A stretch of 64,000 bases of DNA from Chitinophaga pinensis. Its GTDB lineage: Bacteria; Bacteroidota; Bacteroidia; Chitinophagales; Chitinophagaceae. Positions 24,906 to 33,524 of the stretch are shown piece after piece. The stretch is from contig LR632930.1 of assembly GCA_902167325.1 (NCBI GenBank), forward strand, positions 5,704,001 through 5,768,000, in the 5' to 3' direction. A program made the translations under genes and the position numbers. Positions within the stretch are counted from its first letter, which is position 1. Each line of letters starts with the position of its first letter. Under the pieces are notes generated by a model. It had not been told where the DNA came from and made no database searches. It saw only the letters and a program-made list of their open reading frames with translations.

Positions 24906-25805
24906 TTATTTCCAGAGGTTGTCAGGATATTCTCCCTTGTTCACAAGTGCGGACAGAGAGGCCTGCACGCCCGGCGCATCTTCCTTATAGGTAACGCCGA
25001 ACCATTGCGAGCTGGTAGGGATCACTTTCACGGAGCCGAGTCCGGCAGCGATGAAGGAATCTACCACGATGGGGATGAAGAATTCTGATTTAGGATTGGA
25101 GAGGTTTTGTTCCAGGAACTGCGTGAAAAGCTTCTCGCTTACTTCGAACACAGAAGGATCGAAGCCCCAGAAGTTCATGGATACCGGCGTTTGAGGGCCA
25201 AGCTCCACTTTAACATCACCGTCTTCATAGGCGATCTTACCATCTTCCACGGTGATTTTGGTACGCTCCACGATACCGGCAAGGTTGCCTGCGTCGTTCA
25301 CTTCGCAGACACCACGGGAAACGGAACCATAATCGCTCACGGTTTTACCCAGCTCATAACCTACTACGCTGTAACGGTTGGAGTCGCACTCGTTCTGCAG
25401 GAACTCCGCCATCTTTTTGAAAGCGTCGTAACCATAGAAGTCGTCCGCATTGATCACTGCAAAAGGTTCATTGATGGCATCTTTCGCACAGAGTACTGCG
25501 TGGGCGGTGCCCCAGGGCTTGGTACGGTCAGCAGGAACTTCAAAACCATCCGTAAAGGCGTTCATATCTTGAAAAACGTATGCCGTTTTTACTTTCCCTT
25601 TCAGTTTCGGCTCGAATATTTCTTTGAAATCTTCAGCGAAGTTTTCGCGGATAATAAATACGATCTTGCCAAATCCTGCGCGGATAGCGTCATAGATGGA
25701 GTAATCGATGATCGTTTCACCGCTGGGGCCAAACTGCTGGATCTGTTTCAAACTTCCATACCGGCTCGCCATTCCGGCTGCCAGAATTAATAAAGTCGGT
25801 TGCAT
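24906..25805 (-). CDS. NDP-sugar pyrophosphorylase (nucleotidyltransferase)
   Basis: A 299-residue Rossmann-like nucleotidyltransferase. The N-terminal signature LLILAAGMASRYGSLKQ (5-21) is the NTP-binding loop, and INADDFYGYDAF (about 118-129) holds the metal-binding Asp of the family. FWGFDPSVFE and the C-terminal GVTYKEDAPGV are consistent with sugar nucleotidyltransferases. There is no left-handed beta-helix, so it lacks the acetyltransferase half of GlmU. It forms an operon with the kinase 5 nt downstream and is divergent from the GH29-GH20 operon, which suggests shared control of glycan salvage. Confidence 0.82.
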   Translation of the reverse strand: MQPTLLILAAGMASRYGSLKQIQQFGPSGETIIDYSIYDAIRAGFGKIVFIIRENFAEDFKEIFEPKLKGKVKTAYVFQDMNAFTDGFEVPADRTKPWGTAHAVLCAKDAINEPFAVINADDFYGYDAFKKMAEFLQNECDSNRYSVVGYELGKTVSDYGSVSRGVCEVNDAGNLAGIVERTKITVEDGKIAYEDGDVKVELGPQTPVSMNFWGFDPSVFEVSEKLFTQFLEQNLSNPKSEFFIPIVVDSFIAAGLGSVKVIPTSSQWFGVTYKEDAPGVQASLSALVNKGEYPDNLWK

Positions 25806-25878
25806 TAGCTGATATTAGTTTATAATGTCAAGTCGAATTAATATCGGGGGTTAAAATTAAACATTAAATTTTTCCCAA

Positions 25879-25910
25879 ACCGGTTAAATCCTTATTTTTT
25901 CGACCGGTTA
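25879..25910. promoter_or_regulatory. Paired ACCGGTTA direct repeat in divergent promoter region
   Basis: ACCGGTTA at 25879-25886 recurs at 25903-25910, 24 bp apart and each with a palindromic ACCGGT core. The pair lies between the nucleotidyltransferase (-) and GH29 (+) starts. It could be a tandem operator. Confidence 0.4.
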
Positions 25911-25943
25911 TACAAAAAAGACGCCGTTTTTATTGAATCCGTC

Positions 25944-25951
25944 TATTTTTG
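25944..25951 (+). promoter_or_regulatory. -7 element (TATTTTTG) for the GH29-GH20 operon
   Basis: Matches TAnnTTTG, about 97 nt before the GH29 ATG. A -33 TTG is not clear. No other gene is seen in 25806-26047. Confidence 0.45.
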
Positions 25952-26047
25952 TGACCCGGGCATTGAATCTGCCCGCCTGAAAGCCCCACCAATGCGAGAA
26001 AGTATGATGAGCCAGGGGTATTATTTCTTGTTATAAAAAAATTGCAG

Positions 26048-27382
26048 ATGAAAAGATTTGTAGTGGCGGGAGCCATGGCGTTGCATTTTCTGTCGCCCGC
26101 AAAGGCACAGCAGCACACCAAGCCGGAAGACATCCGGGAAAAAATGCAATGGTTTGCAGATGCTAAACTGGGTATCTTCATCCATTGGGGAATCTACTCC
26201 GTAAAAGGGATCGATGAAAGCTGGAGCTTCCATAACAAAAAGATATCCCACGCCGATTATATGGCGCAGATGAAAGGCTTTACTGCCGATAAGTACGACC
26301 CGCAGGCCTGGGCCGATCTCATTGCCGCTTCCGGCGCCCGATATGCCGTTATCACTACCAAGCACCACGATGGTGTAGCCCTCTGGGATACCAAATTCAA
26401 TAAACTCAGCACCGCCAAAGGCACACCCGCCAAACGCGATGTACTCACTCCCTTCTTCCAGGCCATCCGCCAGCGCGGTATCAAAGCCGGGGCGTATTAC
26501 TCCCTGCTCGACTGGACAAGCAACGATTATCCCGGGTTCCTGAAAGACAGCAGCCGGTACAAAATTGCCGACGATCCTGCCCGCTGGGAACGCTTCCGGA
26601 AATTCTACCAGGGCCAGATGGCGGAAGTGATGACCAAATTCAACCCCGACCTCTGGTGGTTTGATGGCGACTGGGAACGCAGTGCCGATGAATGGGAAGC
26701 CGTAAAAGTGCGCAAAATGCTCACTACGCATAACCCCAACACTATCATCAACGGCCGCCTTACCGGGTATGGCGACTACGACACACCCGAACAGAACTTC
26801 CCCGTGGAACGCCCGCACTACAACTGGTGGGAGCTGTGCATGACCATTAACAACAACTGGGGATGGCAGCCACAGGATACCAACTGGAAAACACCTTATG
26901 AAGTGATCACCATCTTCGCCGACGCTATCAGCAATGGCGGAAATATGCTGCTTGACATTGGCCCGAAAGCCGATGGCACCATCCCTCCTGAGCAGGTAAA
27001 CGTTCTGCGCGAATTGGGTAAATGGAACAAGAAGCACGAAACTGCCATCTTCGGCACACTGGGCGGTATTCCCCAGGGCCACTTTTACGGACCTACTACT
27101 TTAAGTAAAGACTCCACCACATTATACCTCTTCCTCCCCGGCAAGGTAACCGGACAAATCATGGTGAAAGGACTCGACAACCAGATCAAAGACATCACGG
27201 TTGTTGGCAAAGGCACGAAGCTGACGCACAAGATTGTAGGCAAGATCAGCTGGAGCCCCGTGCCCGGCCTTGTTTACATTAACGTGCCCGAAAATGTGCA
27301 GGATGAATACATGACAGTTCTGGAGCTGAAGCTCGACAAGCCCGTGAAACTATACCGCGGCAAGGGAGGATTGCAGGGATAG
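26048..27382 (+). CDS. GH29 alpha-L-fucosidase, secreted (second copy)
   Basis: A 444-residue protein from ATG 26048 (a TTG at 26042 is less likely), with a signal peptide ending SPAKA-Q at residue 20. GH29 motifs are LGIFIHWGIYS (41-51), TTKHHDGVALWDT (103-116) and DLWWFDGDWE, with nucleophile Asp206. It differs clearly from the GH29 at 10393 and probably belongs to another subgroup with different linkage preference. It leads an operon with GH20 (38 nt gap) and a PLP enzyme. Context suggests removal of fucose before or beside N-acetylhexosamine from the same glycan. Confidence 0.93.
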   Translation: MKRFVVAGAMALHFLSPAKAQQHTKPEDIREKMQWFADAKLGIFIHWGIYSVKGIDESWSFHNKKISHADYMAQMKGFTADKYDPQAWADLIAASGARYAVITTKHHDGVALWDTKFNKLSTAKGTPAKRDVLTPFFQAIRQRGIKAGAYYSLLDWTSNDYPGFLKDSSRYKIADDPARWERFRKFYQGQMAEVMTKFNPDLWWFDGDWERSADEWEAVKVRKMLTTHNPNTIINGRLTGYGDYDTPEQNFPVERPHYNWWELCMTINNNWGWQPQDTNWKTPYEVITIFADAISNGGNMLLDIGPKADGTIPPEQVNVLRELGKWNKKHETAIFGTLGGIPQGHFYGPTTLSKDSTTLYLFLPGKVTGQIMVKGLDNQIKDITVVGKGTKLTHKIVGKISWSPVPGLVYINVPENVQDEYMTVLELKLDKPVKLYRGKGGLQG

Positions 27383-27420
27383 CCAACGCAGAGACAATTC
27401 CACAGCATAAAAACGCACAG

Positions 27421-29742
27421 ATGAAACAAACGCTCCTATCCACTTTAGCCCTGTGCCTGACGTTCGCCGCTTCGGCGCAACTGACGGTTAAACCCCAGGT
27501 GAACATCGTTCCCGCCCCTGCCTCAGTTGAGGAGAAAACGGGAACGCTGACCCTGCAGGGCACATCCGCCCGGTATTTCGCCAACAGCGAAACCGCCGAG
27601 CGTATGGCCAAACTCTATGCCTCCTATCTCGACGCCAATTTCGGCCTGAAGCTCGAAAAAGGCACTATGCAAAACGCACAGGTGATCTTCTCGGACGACG
27701 ATCACCTGCCTGCCGAAGGTTACCAGCTCACCGTTACCAACCGGAAAGCGGTGGTACAGGGGCATGAAGCCGGCCTGTTCTATGGCCTGCAATCCCTGCA
27801 GCAGATTTCCCGCAACAAAACAAAGCTGGGCCTCGTGCTGCCGGTTGTAACCATCAAAGATCAGCCCCGCTTCGGCTACCGTGGTGTTATGCTCGACGTG
27901 GGCCGGTATTACCTGCCCGTGGAGTACATCAAACAGTACATCGACGTGATTGCCTCCCTGAAGCTCAACCGCTTCCACTGGCACCTCACCGAAGATCAGG
28001 GCTGGCGCATTGAGATCAAGAAATACCCGCGCCTCACCACCGTAGGGTCGCAAAGGAAGGAAACCAACAAAGGCCATCTCAGCGAGAATAAGTACGACGG
28101 CAAACCGCATGGCGGGTTCTATACACAGGAAGAGGTGAAAGACATTGTAGCCTATGCTGCACAACGCTTCGTAACGGTTGTTCCCGAGATCGAAATGCCC
28201 GGCCACGCACAGGCTGCGCTCGCCTCCTATCCGCAGCTGGGCTGCACTGGCGGTCCGTATGAAGTATCCACCAAATGGGGCGTACACCGTGAAGTGTTTT
28301 GCGCCGGCAACGAGGAAACATTCACTTTCCTCGAAGACGTGCTCACTGAAATACTGCCCCTCTTCCCCAGCCAGTATATCCATATTGGTGGTGACGAATG
28401 CCCGAAAGAACGCTGGAAAGAATGCGCCAAATGCCAGTCGCGCATTAAATCACTCGGCCTGAAAGATGAACACGAACTGCAGAGTTATTTCATCCGCCGG
28501 ATGGAAAAATTCCTCAACAACAAAGGCCGCAAGATCATTGGATGGGACGAGATCCTCGAAGGAGGCCTCGCACCTGATGCTACAGTTATGAGCTGGCGCG
28601 GTGAGGCTGGTGGCAAGGAAGCCGCCCGTCAGCGTCACGACGTGATCATGACGCCCAACACCTACCTCTATCTCGACTACTACCAGGGCGCTCCCTCCGC
28701 CGAGCCACTCGCCATCGGCGGTTACCTGCCGCTGGAAAAGGTATACAGCTACGAGCCGCTCCCTAAAGACCTCACGCCCGAAGAGCAAAAGCACATCATT
28801 GGCGTGCAGGGCAACGTGTGGACGGAATACGTACCCTCCGGCCCGGTTTCCGACTATTTCACTTTCCCCCGTGCCCTGGCACTCGCGGAAATCACCTGGA
28901 CGCCGAAGGATAAAAAGGATTATACCGACTTCCGCAAGCGTATGCGCGGCGTACTGTACGACCTCGACAAGCGCGGTGTCAACTTCCGCATCCCGGAAGC
29001 TATCGGTGCAGAAAACACCGTGATGGCTGATATTTCAAGCGGTGGTGGCGAAGGTGTAGGTGCTTCCAGCATCCGGAATGCCGCACAGCGTTCAGTAGTG
29101 AAACTGGAGCCTCCCATGGCAGGTGCGGTGATCCGTTACACTACAGATGGCACCACGCCTACAGCGCAAAGCCCTGTGGCAAATGCCCCCATCATTATAG
29201 CCCCGAAAGCCGACGAAACCATTACCCTTAAATACATCGTAACACTTCCTGAATCTGGCCGCAGCAGCGCGGTGTACAGCAACACTTACACCCGCAAATC
29301 GTACAAGCCTGCGGTAAGTGTAACGCCCACAGGTAAAGGCGTTAAGTTTCAGGGTTACTTCAAAGCTTTCCCCTCCGCCGCAAAAGTGAGTGGCAATGCA
29401 GACACTTCAGGGGTAATAAACGATTTCTCTATCCGTACATTCCAGCGCCACCCGGCGTTTGGCGTAACGTATGAAGGGTATGTGAAAGTGGAAGAAGACG
29501 GCGTGTATGAAATAGGCTCCGTTTCCGACGACGGCTCCATCGTGACCATCGACGGCGAAGAAGTTGTGAACAACGACGGAGAGCATGCTGCCACCGCAAA
29601 AACTGCCATCGTGCCCCTGCGTAAAGGCTACCACCGCATCCGCGTACAGTTTTTCGACGCTGGCGGTGGAGATATGCTGCAGATCATGATAGGCATGAAA
29701 GGCAAACAAAGCCTTAACTTGCGGAATGCACTTTACCACTAG
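27421..29742 (+). CDS. GH20 beta-N-acetylhexosaminidase with C-terminal PA14-like domain
   Basis: A 773-residue secreted enzyme with signal peptide ending AASA-Q (20). Residues about 22-145 form the GH20 N-terminal domain. The catalytic barrel shows FHWHLTEDQGWRIEI (195-209), EIEMPGHAQAALASYP and HIGGDECPKERWK, with the Asp325-Glu326 catalytic pair. After the barrel come a chitobiase C-terminal-like beta domain (about 545-625: IRYTTDGTTPT) and a PA14-like module (about 640-770: FGVTYEGYVKVEEDGVYEIGSVSDDGS), a carbohydrate-binding candidate. It would release terminal GlcNAc/GalNAc by substrate-assisted catalysis. Its stop codon lies inside the next gene. Confidence 0.94.
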   Translation: MKQTLLSTLALCLTFAASAQLTVKPQVNIVPAPASVEEKTGTLTLQGTSARYFANSETAERMAKLYASYLDANFGLKLEKGTMQNAQVIFSDDDHLPAEGYQLTVTNRKAVVQGHEAGLFYGLQSLQQISRNKTKLGLVLPVVTIKDQPRFGYRGVMLDVGRYYLPVEYIKQYIDVIASLKLNRFHWHLTEDQGWRIEIKKYPRLTTVGSQRKETNKGHLSENKYDGKPHGGFYTQEEVKDIVAYAAQRFVTVVPEIEMPGHAQAALASYPQLGCTGGPYEVSTKWGVHREVFCAGNEETFTFLEDVLTEILPLFPSQYIHIGGDECPKERWKECAKCQSRIKSLGLKDEHELQSYFIRRMEKFLNNKGRKIIGWDEILEGGLAPDATVMSWRGEAGGKEAARQRHDVIMTPNTYLYLDYYQGAPSAEPLAIGGYLPLEKVYSYEPLPKDLTPEEQKHIIGVQGNVWTEYVPSGPVSDYFTFPRALALAEITWTPKDKKDYTDFRKRMRGVLYDLDKRGVNFRIPEAIGAENTVMADISSGGGEGVGASSIRNAAQRSVVKLEPPMAGAVIRYTTDGTTPTAQSPVANAPIIIAPKADETITLKYIVTLPESGRSSAVYSNTYTRKSYKPAVSVTPTGKGVKFQGYFKAFPSAAKVSGNADTSGVINDFSIRTFQRHPAFGVTYEGYVKVEEDGVYEIGSVSDDGSIVTIDGEEVVNNDGEHAATAKTAIVPLRKGYHRIRVQFFDAGGGDMLQIMIGMKGKQSLNLRNALYH

Positions 29743-30631
29743 CGACTTATTGCAACAATTCAATACAGCATGGCTGCCCGGGAACCTCCAGGCAGCCATG
29801 CTGCGTTTGGACCGCATCCATCCGCTGGTGCAGGGCAATAAATGGTTTAAACTGCAGCGCAACCTTGCAGCCGCCGGTTCCCGCCCTGTTGTGACCTTCG
29901 GCGGGCCATGGTCTAACCACCTCCATGCAACTGCAGCAGCATGCAAACTGCTGGACAAGCCTGTCACTGGGATCGTGCGGGGCGAAGCGCCGGCCGTTCC
30001 ATCCCAAACCCTCAGGGATGCAGCCGGGCTGGGCATGCAAATCATCCATGTTCCGCGGGAAGTCTACGATGCCCTTAAAAAGGGGGATATTGCGCGGGCG
30101 CCCCTTAGCCTCCTCCCGCTGCTTGAAAGTGCCTGTATCATCCCGGAAGGGGGTGGAAATGAAGCCGGGGCGGATGGATGTGAGGATATCCTTGACTGGG
30201 GAGATTTCTGTCCATTTACGCACATTTTATGTGCCGTGGGTACGGGCACCACGCTGGCCGGACTAATAAACGGAGCCGGTAAACGGGGCCTTACCCCGGA
30301 GATATGGGGTGTTTCGGCACTCAAAGGGGCCTTTTCTCTGGAAGATGAGATCCGCGGCCTGTTGAAAGGGGGACCGGGTAAATGGAGCGTATTGCATGAT
30401 TACCATGAAGGCGGGTTTGCTAAAGTAACCCCTGAGCTGATTACGGAAATGAATGATTTTTTCAGGCAAACAGGCATCCCTACTGACCGGGTTTACACCG
30501 GCAAAATGGTGCTCGCCTTCCGGAAACTTACAGCAGCCGGAAAATTCCCTCCCGGCAGTAAGATACTGATGATTCATACCGGCGGGCTGCAGGGGAATGC
30601 CTCATTACCACAGGGAAGTTTGCATTTTTAA
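29726..30631 (+). CDS. PLP enzyme, ACC deaminase / D-cysteine desulfhydrase family
   Basis: A 301-residue fold-type II PLP protein. The PLP Lys lies in QGNKWFKLQRNL (36-47), followed by TFGGPWSNHLHATAAA, the family's Ser-Asn substrate contacts, and CAVGTGTTLAGLI as the phosphate-binding loop. Homologues deaminate 1-aminocyclopropane-1-carboxylate or desulfhydrate D-cysteine; which applies cannot be read here. The start overlaps the GH20 coding end by 17 nt, which implies translational coupling, though a metabolic link to hexosaminidase is not apparent. Confidence 0.83.
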   Translation: MHFTTSDLLQQFNTAWLPGNLQAAMLRLDRIHPLVQGNKWFKLQRNLAAAGSRPVVTFGGPWSNHLHATAAACKLLDKPVTGIVRGEAPAVPSQTLRDAAGLGMQIIHVPREVYDALKKGDIARAPLSLLPLLESACIIPEGGGNEAGADGCEDILDWGDFCPFTHILCAVGTGTTLAGLINGAGKRGLTPEIWGVSALKGAFSLEDEIRGLLKGGPGKWSVLHDYHEGGFAKVTPELITEMNDFFRQTGIPTDRVYTGKMVLAFRKLTAAGKFPPGSKILMIHTGGLQGNASLPQGSLHF

Positions 30632-30724
30632 CGGCCGTAGGCCTATACTGGCAAGGTTCTGGTGAAGGATAGGCAGTTCAGTAGACTTTTACAGGACAGC
30701 AGCGTATATTTGACGTTCAGATCC

Positions 30725-30732
30725 TAAATTTG
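30725..30732 (+). promoter_or_regulatory. -7 element (TAAATTTG) before the 30763 gene
   Basis: Matches TAnnTTTG, 30 nt before ATG 30763. A second match, TATATTTG, lies at 30705-30712. The -33 element is unclear for both. Confidence 0.45.
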
Positions 30733-30762
30733 CCAACTTAAGAGACTAGACAGATGTACTGT

Positions 30763-31470
30763 ATGAAGCAGACGGTTAGATGTATTATCGTGATGATGTT
30801 CGTAACGGGAGCCTTTTCTGCCGCCAAAGCGCAGGAAGCCGTACCGCCCGTATTGCCCGACTTTTCGGCGCTGATTAAAACAGGGAAGATCCAGCTGGAC
30901 TGGATATCCGGGTTCCCTAATGCCGTACAGATCGGTGTACAGCGCTCGCTCGACAGCGTGCTTAACTTCACGACCATCGGCTACGCCACCAATCCGGGTA
31001 CCCAGCGCAACGCCTACCTCGACAATAAGCCACTCCCCGGCAAAAACTATTACCGCCTGTTCATTCTCTTCAAGAATAACACTTACATGCACTCTAAAGT
31101 AGTACTGGCCACGGCAGATACCTCCATTGCGGGCGATACCAAGATCGGTGCACAGGACATCCCCACGATGACCACTACCAACGAAGATGGCAAAAAGGAG
31201 GTTATCCCCTGGAAACCATCCAATTACATTTATACTACTGCCGATGGCAATATCAATATCAAGCTGCCGATGGCCATGCAGAAGAAGTACCAGGTGAAGT
31301 TTTACGAGCCTACAGGTGTGTTCCTGTTTGAGGTAGAGCATGTGTCAGAACCTTTCCTTATCCTTGAAAAGGCCATTTTTATGCATGCCGGCTGGTTCGA
31401 TTTTGAGATTTTCGAGAATGGCAAGCTGCTGGAGAAATGGAACCTGTATATTCCTTTGAGCTACCGTTAA
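30763..31470 (+). CDS. Secreted protein of unknown function
   Basis: A 235-residue protein from ATG 30763 (an ATG three codons earlier also fits), with a signal peptide ending AAKAQ at about 24. The first third looks fibronectin-III-like (IQLDWISGFPNAVQIGVQRSLDS, PLPGKNYYRLFI), and the C-terminal part (YQVKFYEPTGVFLFEVE, FDFEIFENGKLLEKW) is beta-rich and could be a small surface-anchoring module. No catalytic motif is seen. It is convergent with lipB, the two coding ends overlapping by 4 nt, with no terminator between them. Function not recognised. Confidence 0.7.
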   Translation: MKQTVRCIIVMMFVTGAFSAAKAQEAVPPVLPDFSALIKTGKIQLDWISGFPNAVQIGVQRSLDSVLNFTTIGYATNPGTQRNAYLDNKPLPGKNYYRLFILFKNNTYMHSKVVLATADTSIAGDTKIGAQDIPTMTTTNEDGKKEVIPWKPSNYIYTTADGNINIKLPMAMQKKYQVKFYEPTGVFLFEVEHVSEPFLILEKAIFMHAGWFDFEIFENGKLLEKWNLYIPLSYR

Positions 31471-32198
31471 CGGTTCACAGCAAATAAAGCGCCTTCCACC
31501 ATTTCTGCACCGAAGATATCTGAGAAATGGTACACGATCCGGGCCCGCACTTCCTCCACAGGCAATGCGCGCCCGGTTTCTTTTTGCATGGAAGTCACGG
31601 ATTTATCCTGAATGCCGCAGGGAATGATGTTTTCGAAGTAAGTGAGGTCGGTATTAACGTTGAGGGCGAAGCCGTGCATAGTTACCCAACGACTGCAGCG
31701 TACGCCCATGGCGCAGATCTTACGGGCACGTCCCGGCGTCTCAGGGTCCAGCCACACCCCGGTTTCACCTTTGGAACGCTCACCTTTCAATCCAAAATCC
31801 CCGATGGTACGGATAATGACCTCTTCGAGGTTGCGCAGGTAACGGCCGATATCGGTATAAAACCTTTCGAGGTCAATGATGGGGTAGCCCACGATCTGCT
31901 CCGCCCCATGAAAAGTGATATCGCCCCCGCGGTTGGTTTCCACAAACTGGATGCCTTTGGCTTCCAGCGTTTCACTGCTCACCAGCAGGTTTTCAGGATG
32001 ACCGCTTTTACCGAGGGTATATACGGGCGGATGTTCGCAAAACAGGAGGTGATGGCGGGTTTCGGCTACTGCGCCCTCTCCTTCCGCCCGGGCGGCGGCT
32101 TTGGCATCTGTATTCTCCCGGAGGAGCTTTTCCTGCAGGTCCCAGGCGTCCCGGTAAGGGATTTGCCCCAGATCATTCACGATTATCTGCTGTTTCAT
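31467..32198 (-). CDS. lipB: Octanoyl-[acyl-carrier-protein]:protein transferase
   Basis: A 243-residue cytoplasmic enzyme from ATG 32198 that transfers octanoate from ACP to lipoyl domains. Motifs: HHLLFCEHPPVYTLGKSG, ETNRGGDITFHGAEQIVGYPI, the catalytic Lys region ARKICAMGVR and the catalytic Cys in NIIPCGI. A longer frame to 32231 would begin inside the divergent promoter and is rejected. The -7 element ends only 6 nt before the ATG, so the mRNA may be leaderless. Confidence 0.95.
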   Translation of the reverse strand: MKQQIIVNDLGQIPYRDAWDLQEKLLRENTDAKAAARAEGEGAVAETRHHLLFCEHPPVYTLGKSGHPENLLVSSETLEAKGIQFVETNRGGDITFHGAEQIVGYPIIDLERFYTDIGRYLRNLEEVIIRTIGDFGLKGERSKGETGVWLDPETPGRARKICAMGVRCSRWVTMHGFALNVNTDLTYFENIIPCGIQDKSVTSMQKETGRALPVEEVRARIVYHFSDIFGAEMVEGALFAVNR

Positions 32199-32203
32199 CG
32201 CCT

Positions 32204-32229
32204 GCAAAGATAACTTAAAGTATCTTTGC
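32204..32229. promoter_or_regulatory. Divergent lipB/rluD promoter forming a 26-bp dyad
   Basis: GCAAAGATA (32204-32212) and TATCTTTGC (32221-32229) are exact inverses. Each contains a TATCTTTG -7 element, facing lipB (-) and the pseudouridine synthase gene (+). The two promoters are only 8 bp apart, so polymerases should exclude each other. Confidence 0.65.
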
Positions 32230-32243
32230 AAAAATTTTTACCG

Positions 32244-33308
32244 ATGACCGATCATATGCCGGAACTGGAAGATGAGCTCGATAATGGCGAAGGAAGCGAA
32301 CAGATATTCGAACGCGTGAACCTTGTGGTAGACAAGGGGCAGGAACCGCTGCGTATCGACAAGTTCATCCAGGCCCGCATCGAAGGAGCCACCCGGAATA
32401 AGGTGCAGCAGTCTATCGAGAAAGGCATGGTACTCGTGAACGATAAGCCCGTGAAAGCGAATTACAAGGTTCGTCCGCTTGACCGGCTCATCGTATATTC
32501 CACCCGCAACCCCGAAACTGCTGAAATAAAGCCTGAAAACATCCCGCTCGATATCGTGTATGAAGATGAAGATGTAATGGTGGTGAACAAGCACCCCGGC
32601 ATGGTGGTGCACCCGGGTTGCGGCAATTCGTCCGGCACCCTCGTTAATGCTTTGGCATGGTACCTTGGCGATGAAAACGACCGTTCCGCCGTGGAACCCG
32701 CTATTCCCCGTTTCGGCCTTGTACACCGGATTGATAAAAACACGAGCGGCCTGCTGGTGGTAGCGAAGTCAGATAAAGCCATGACCGACCTTGCCAGGCA
32801 GTTCTTCGACCACACAGTAGAACGCCGCTATATTGCCCTCGTTTGGGGCGATTTTGATGAAGATGCAGGTACTATCGTAGCGCACGTGGGCAGGCACCAG
32901 CGTTTCCGCAAGATCATGGATGCTTACCCCGACGGGGAATATGGTAAAGAAGCCATCACCCACTATGAAGTATTGGAGCGCCATAATTACGTAACCCTTA
33001 TCGCCTGCAAACTGGAAACAGGCCGCACGCACCAGATCAGGGTACACATGCAGCATACCGGCCACCCCCTTTTTAACGACGACACCTATGGTGGCGACCG
33101 TGTTGTAAAAGGAACCGTATTCGCCAAATACAAGCAATTCGTGGATAACTGTTTCGAGATCATGCCCCGCCATGCCCTGCATGCGCAAACGCTGGGCTTC
33201 ATCCATCCGCGTACCCGCCAGCATATGCAATTTGAAAGTCCGCTCCCCGCAGATTTTACCGGAGTGCTGGAGAAATGGAGAAGATACAGAAGGAACAGTG
33301 AAGACTAA
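32244..33308 (+). CDS. rluD: RluA-family 23S rRNA pseudouridine synthase (RluD-like)
   Basis: A 354-residue protein from ATG 32244. Residues about 30-95 are an S4-like RNA-binding domain (LRIDKFIQARIEGATRNKVQQSI, GMVLVNDKPVKANYKV). The catalytic domain has the RluA signature FGLVHRIDKNTSGLLVVAKS at about 157-176 with the catalytic Asp, and ERRYIALVWG and GRTHQIRVHMQHTGHPL downstream. The domain order and length fit RluD (helix 69 modification), but RluC-type activity cannot be excluded, so the symbol is tentative. Confidence 0.88.
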   Translation: MTDHMPELEDELDNGEGSEQIFERVNLVVDKGQEPLRIDKFIQARIEGATRNKVQQSIEKGMVLVNDKPVKANYKVRPLDRLIVYSTRNPETAEIKPENIPLDIVYEDEDVMVVNKHPGMVVHPGCGNSSGTLVNALAWYLGDENDRSAVEPAIPRFGLVHRIDKNTSGLLVVAKSDKAMTDLARQFFDHTVERRYIALVWGDFDEDAGTIVAHVGRHQRFRKIMDAYPDGEYGKEAITHYEVLERHNYVTLIACKLETGRTHQIRVHMQHTGHPLFNDDTYGGDRVVKGTVFAKYKQFVDNCFEIMPRHALHAQTLGFIHPRTRQHMQFESPLPADFTGVLEKWRRYRRNSED

Positions 33309-33323
33309 ACGATGTTGTCCCAA

Positions 33324-33371
33324 GTACAAAAAAATGGCCGCTATCTCTGGATAGCGGCCATTTTTTTGTAC
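33324..33371. terminator. Perfect 21-bp terminator hairpin
   Basis: Arms 33324-33344 and 33351-33371 are exact inverses with a 6-nt loop. The A-run/T-run flanks make it active in both directions. It follows the pseudouridine synthase stop by 15 nt. The rest of 33372-33524 shows nothing distinctive. Confidence 0.9.
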
Positions 33372-33524
33372 AATATAACATTTACACTGCGGCGCCTTTA
33401 CCTGCGCCCTTCGTATATTCAAACCCGTTTAAACCCACAAAGAGCACACCCTATTACCGAATTGCATTGAACGATTGAGCCATGCTGTCAACCACCCATT
33501 TATAACACCCTCAATGCAAACAAC

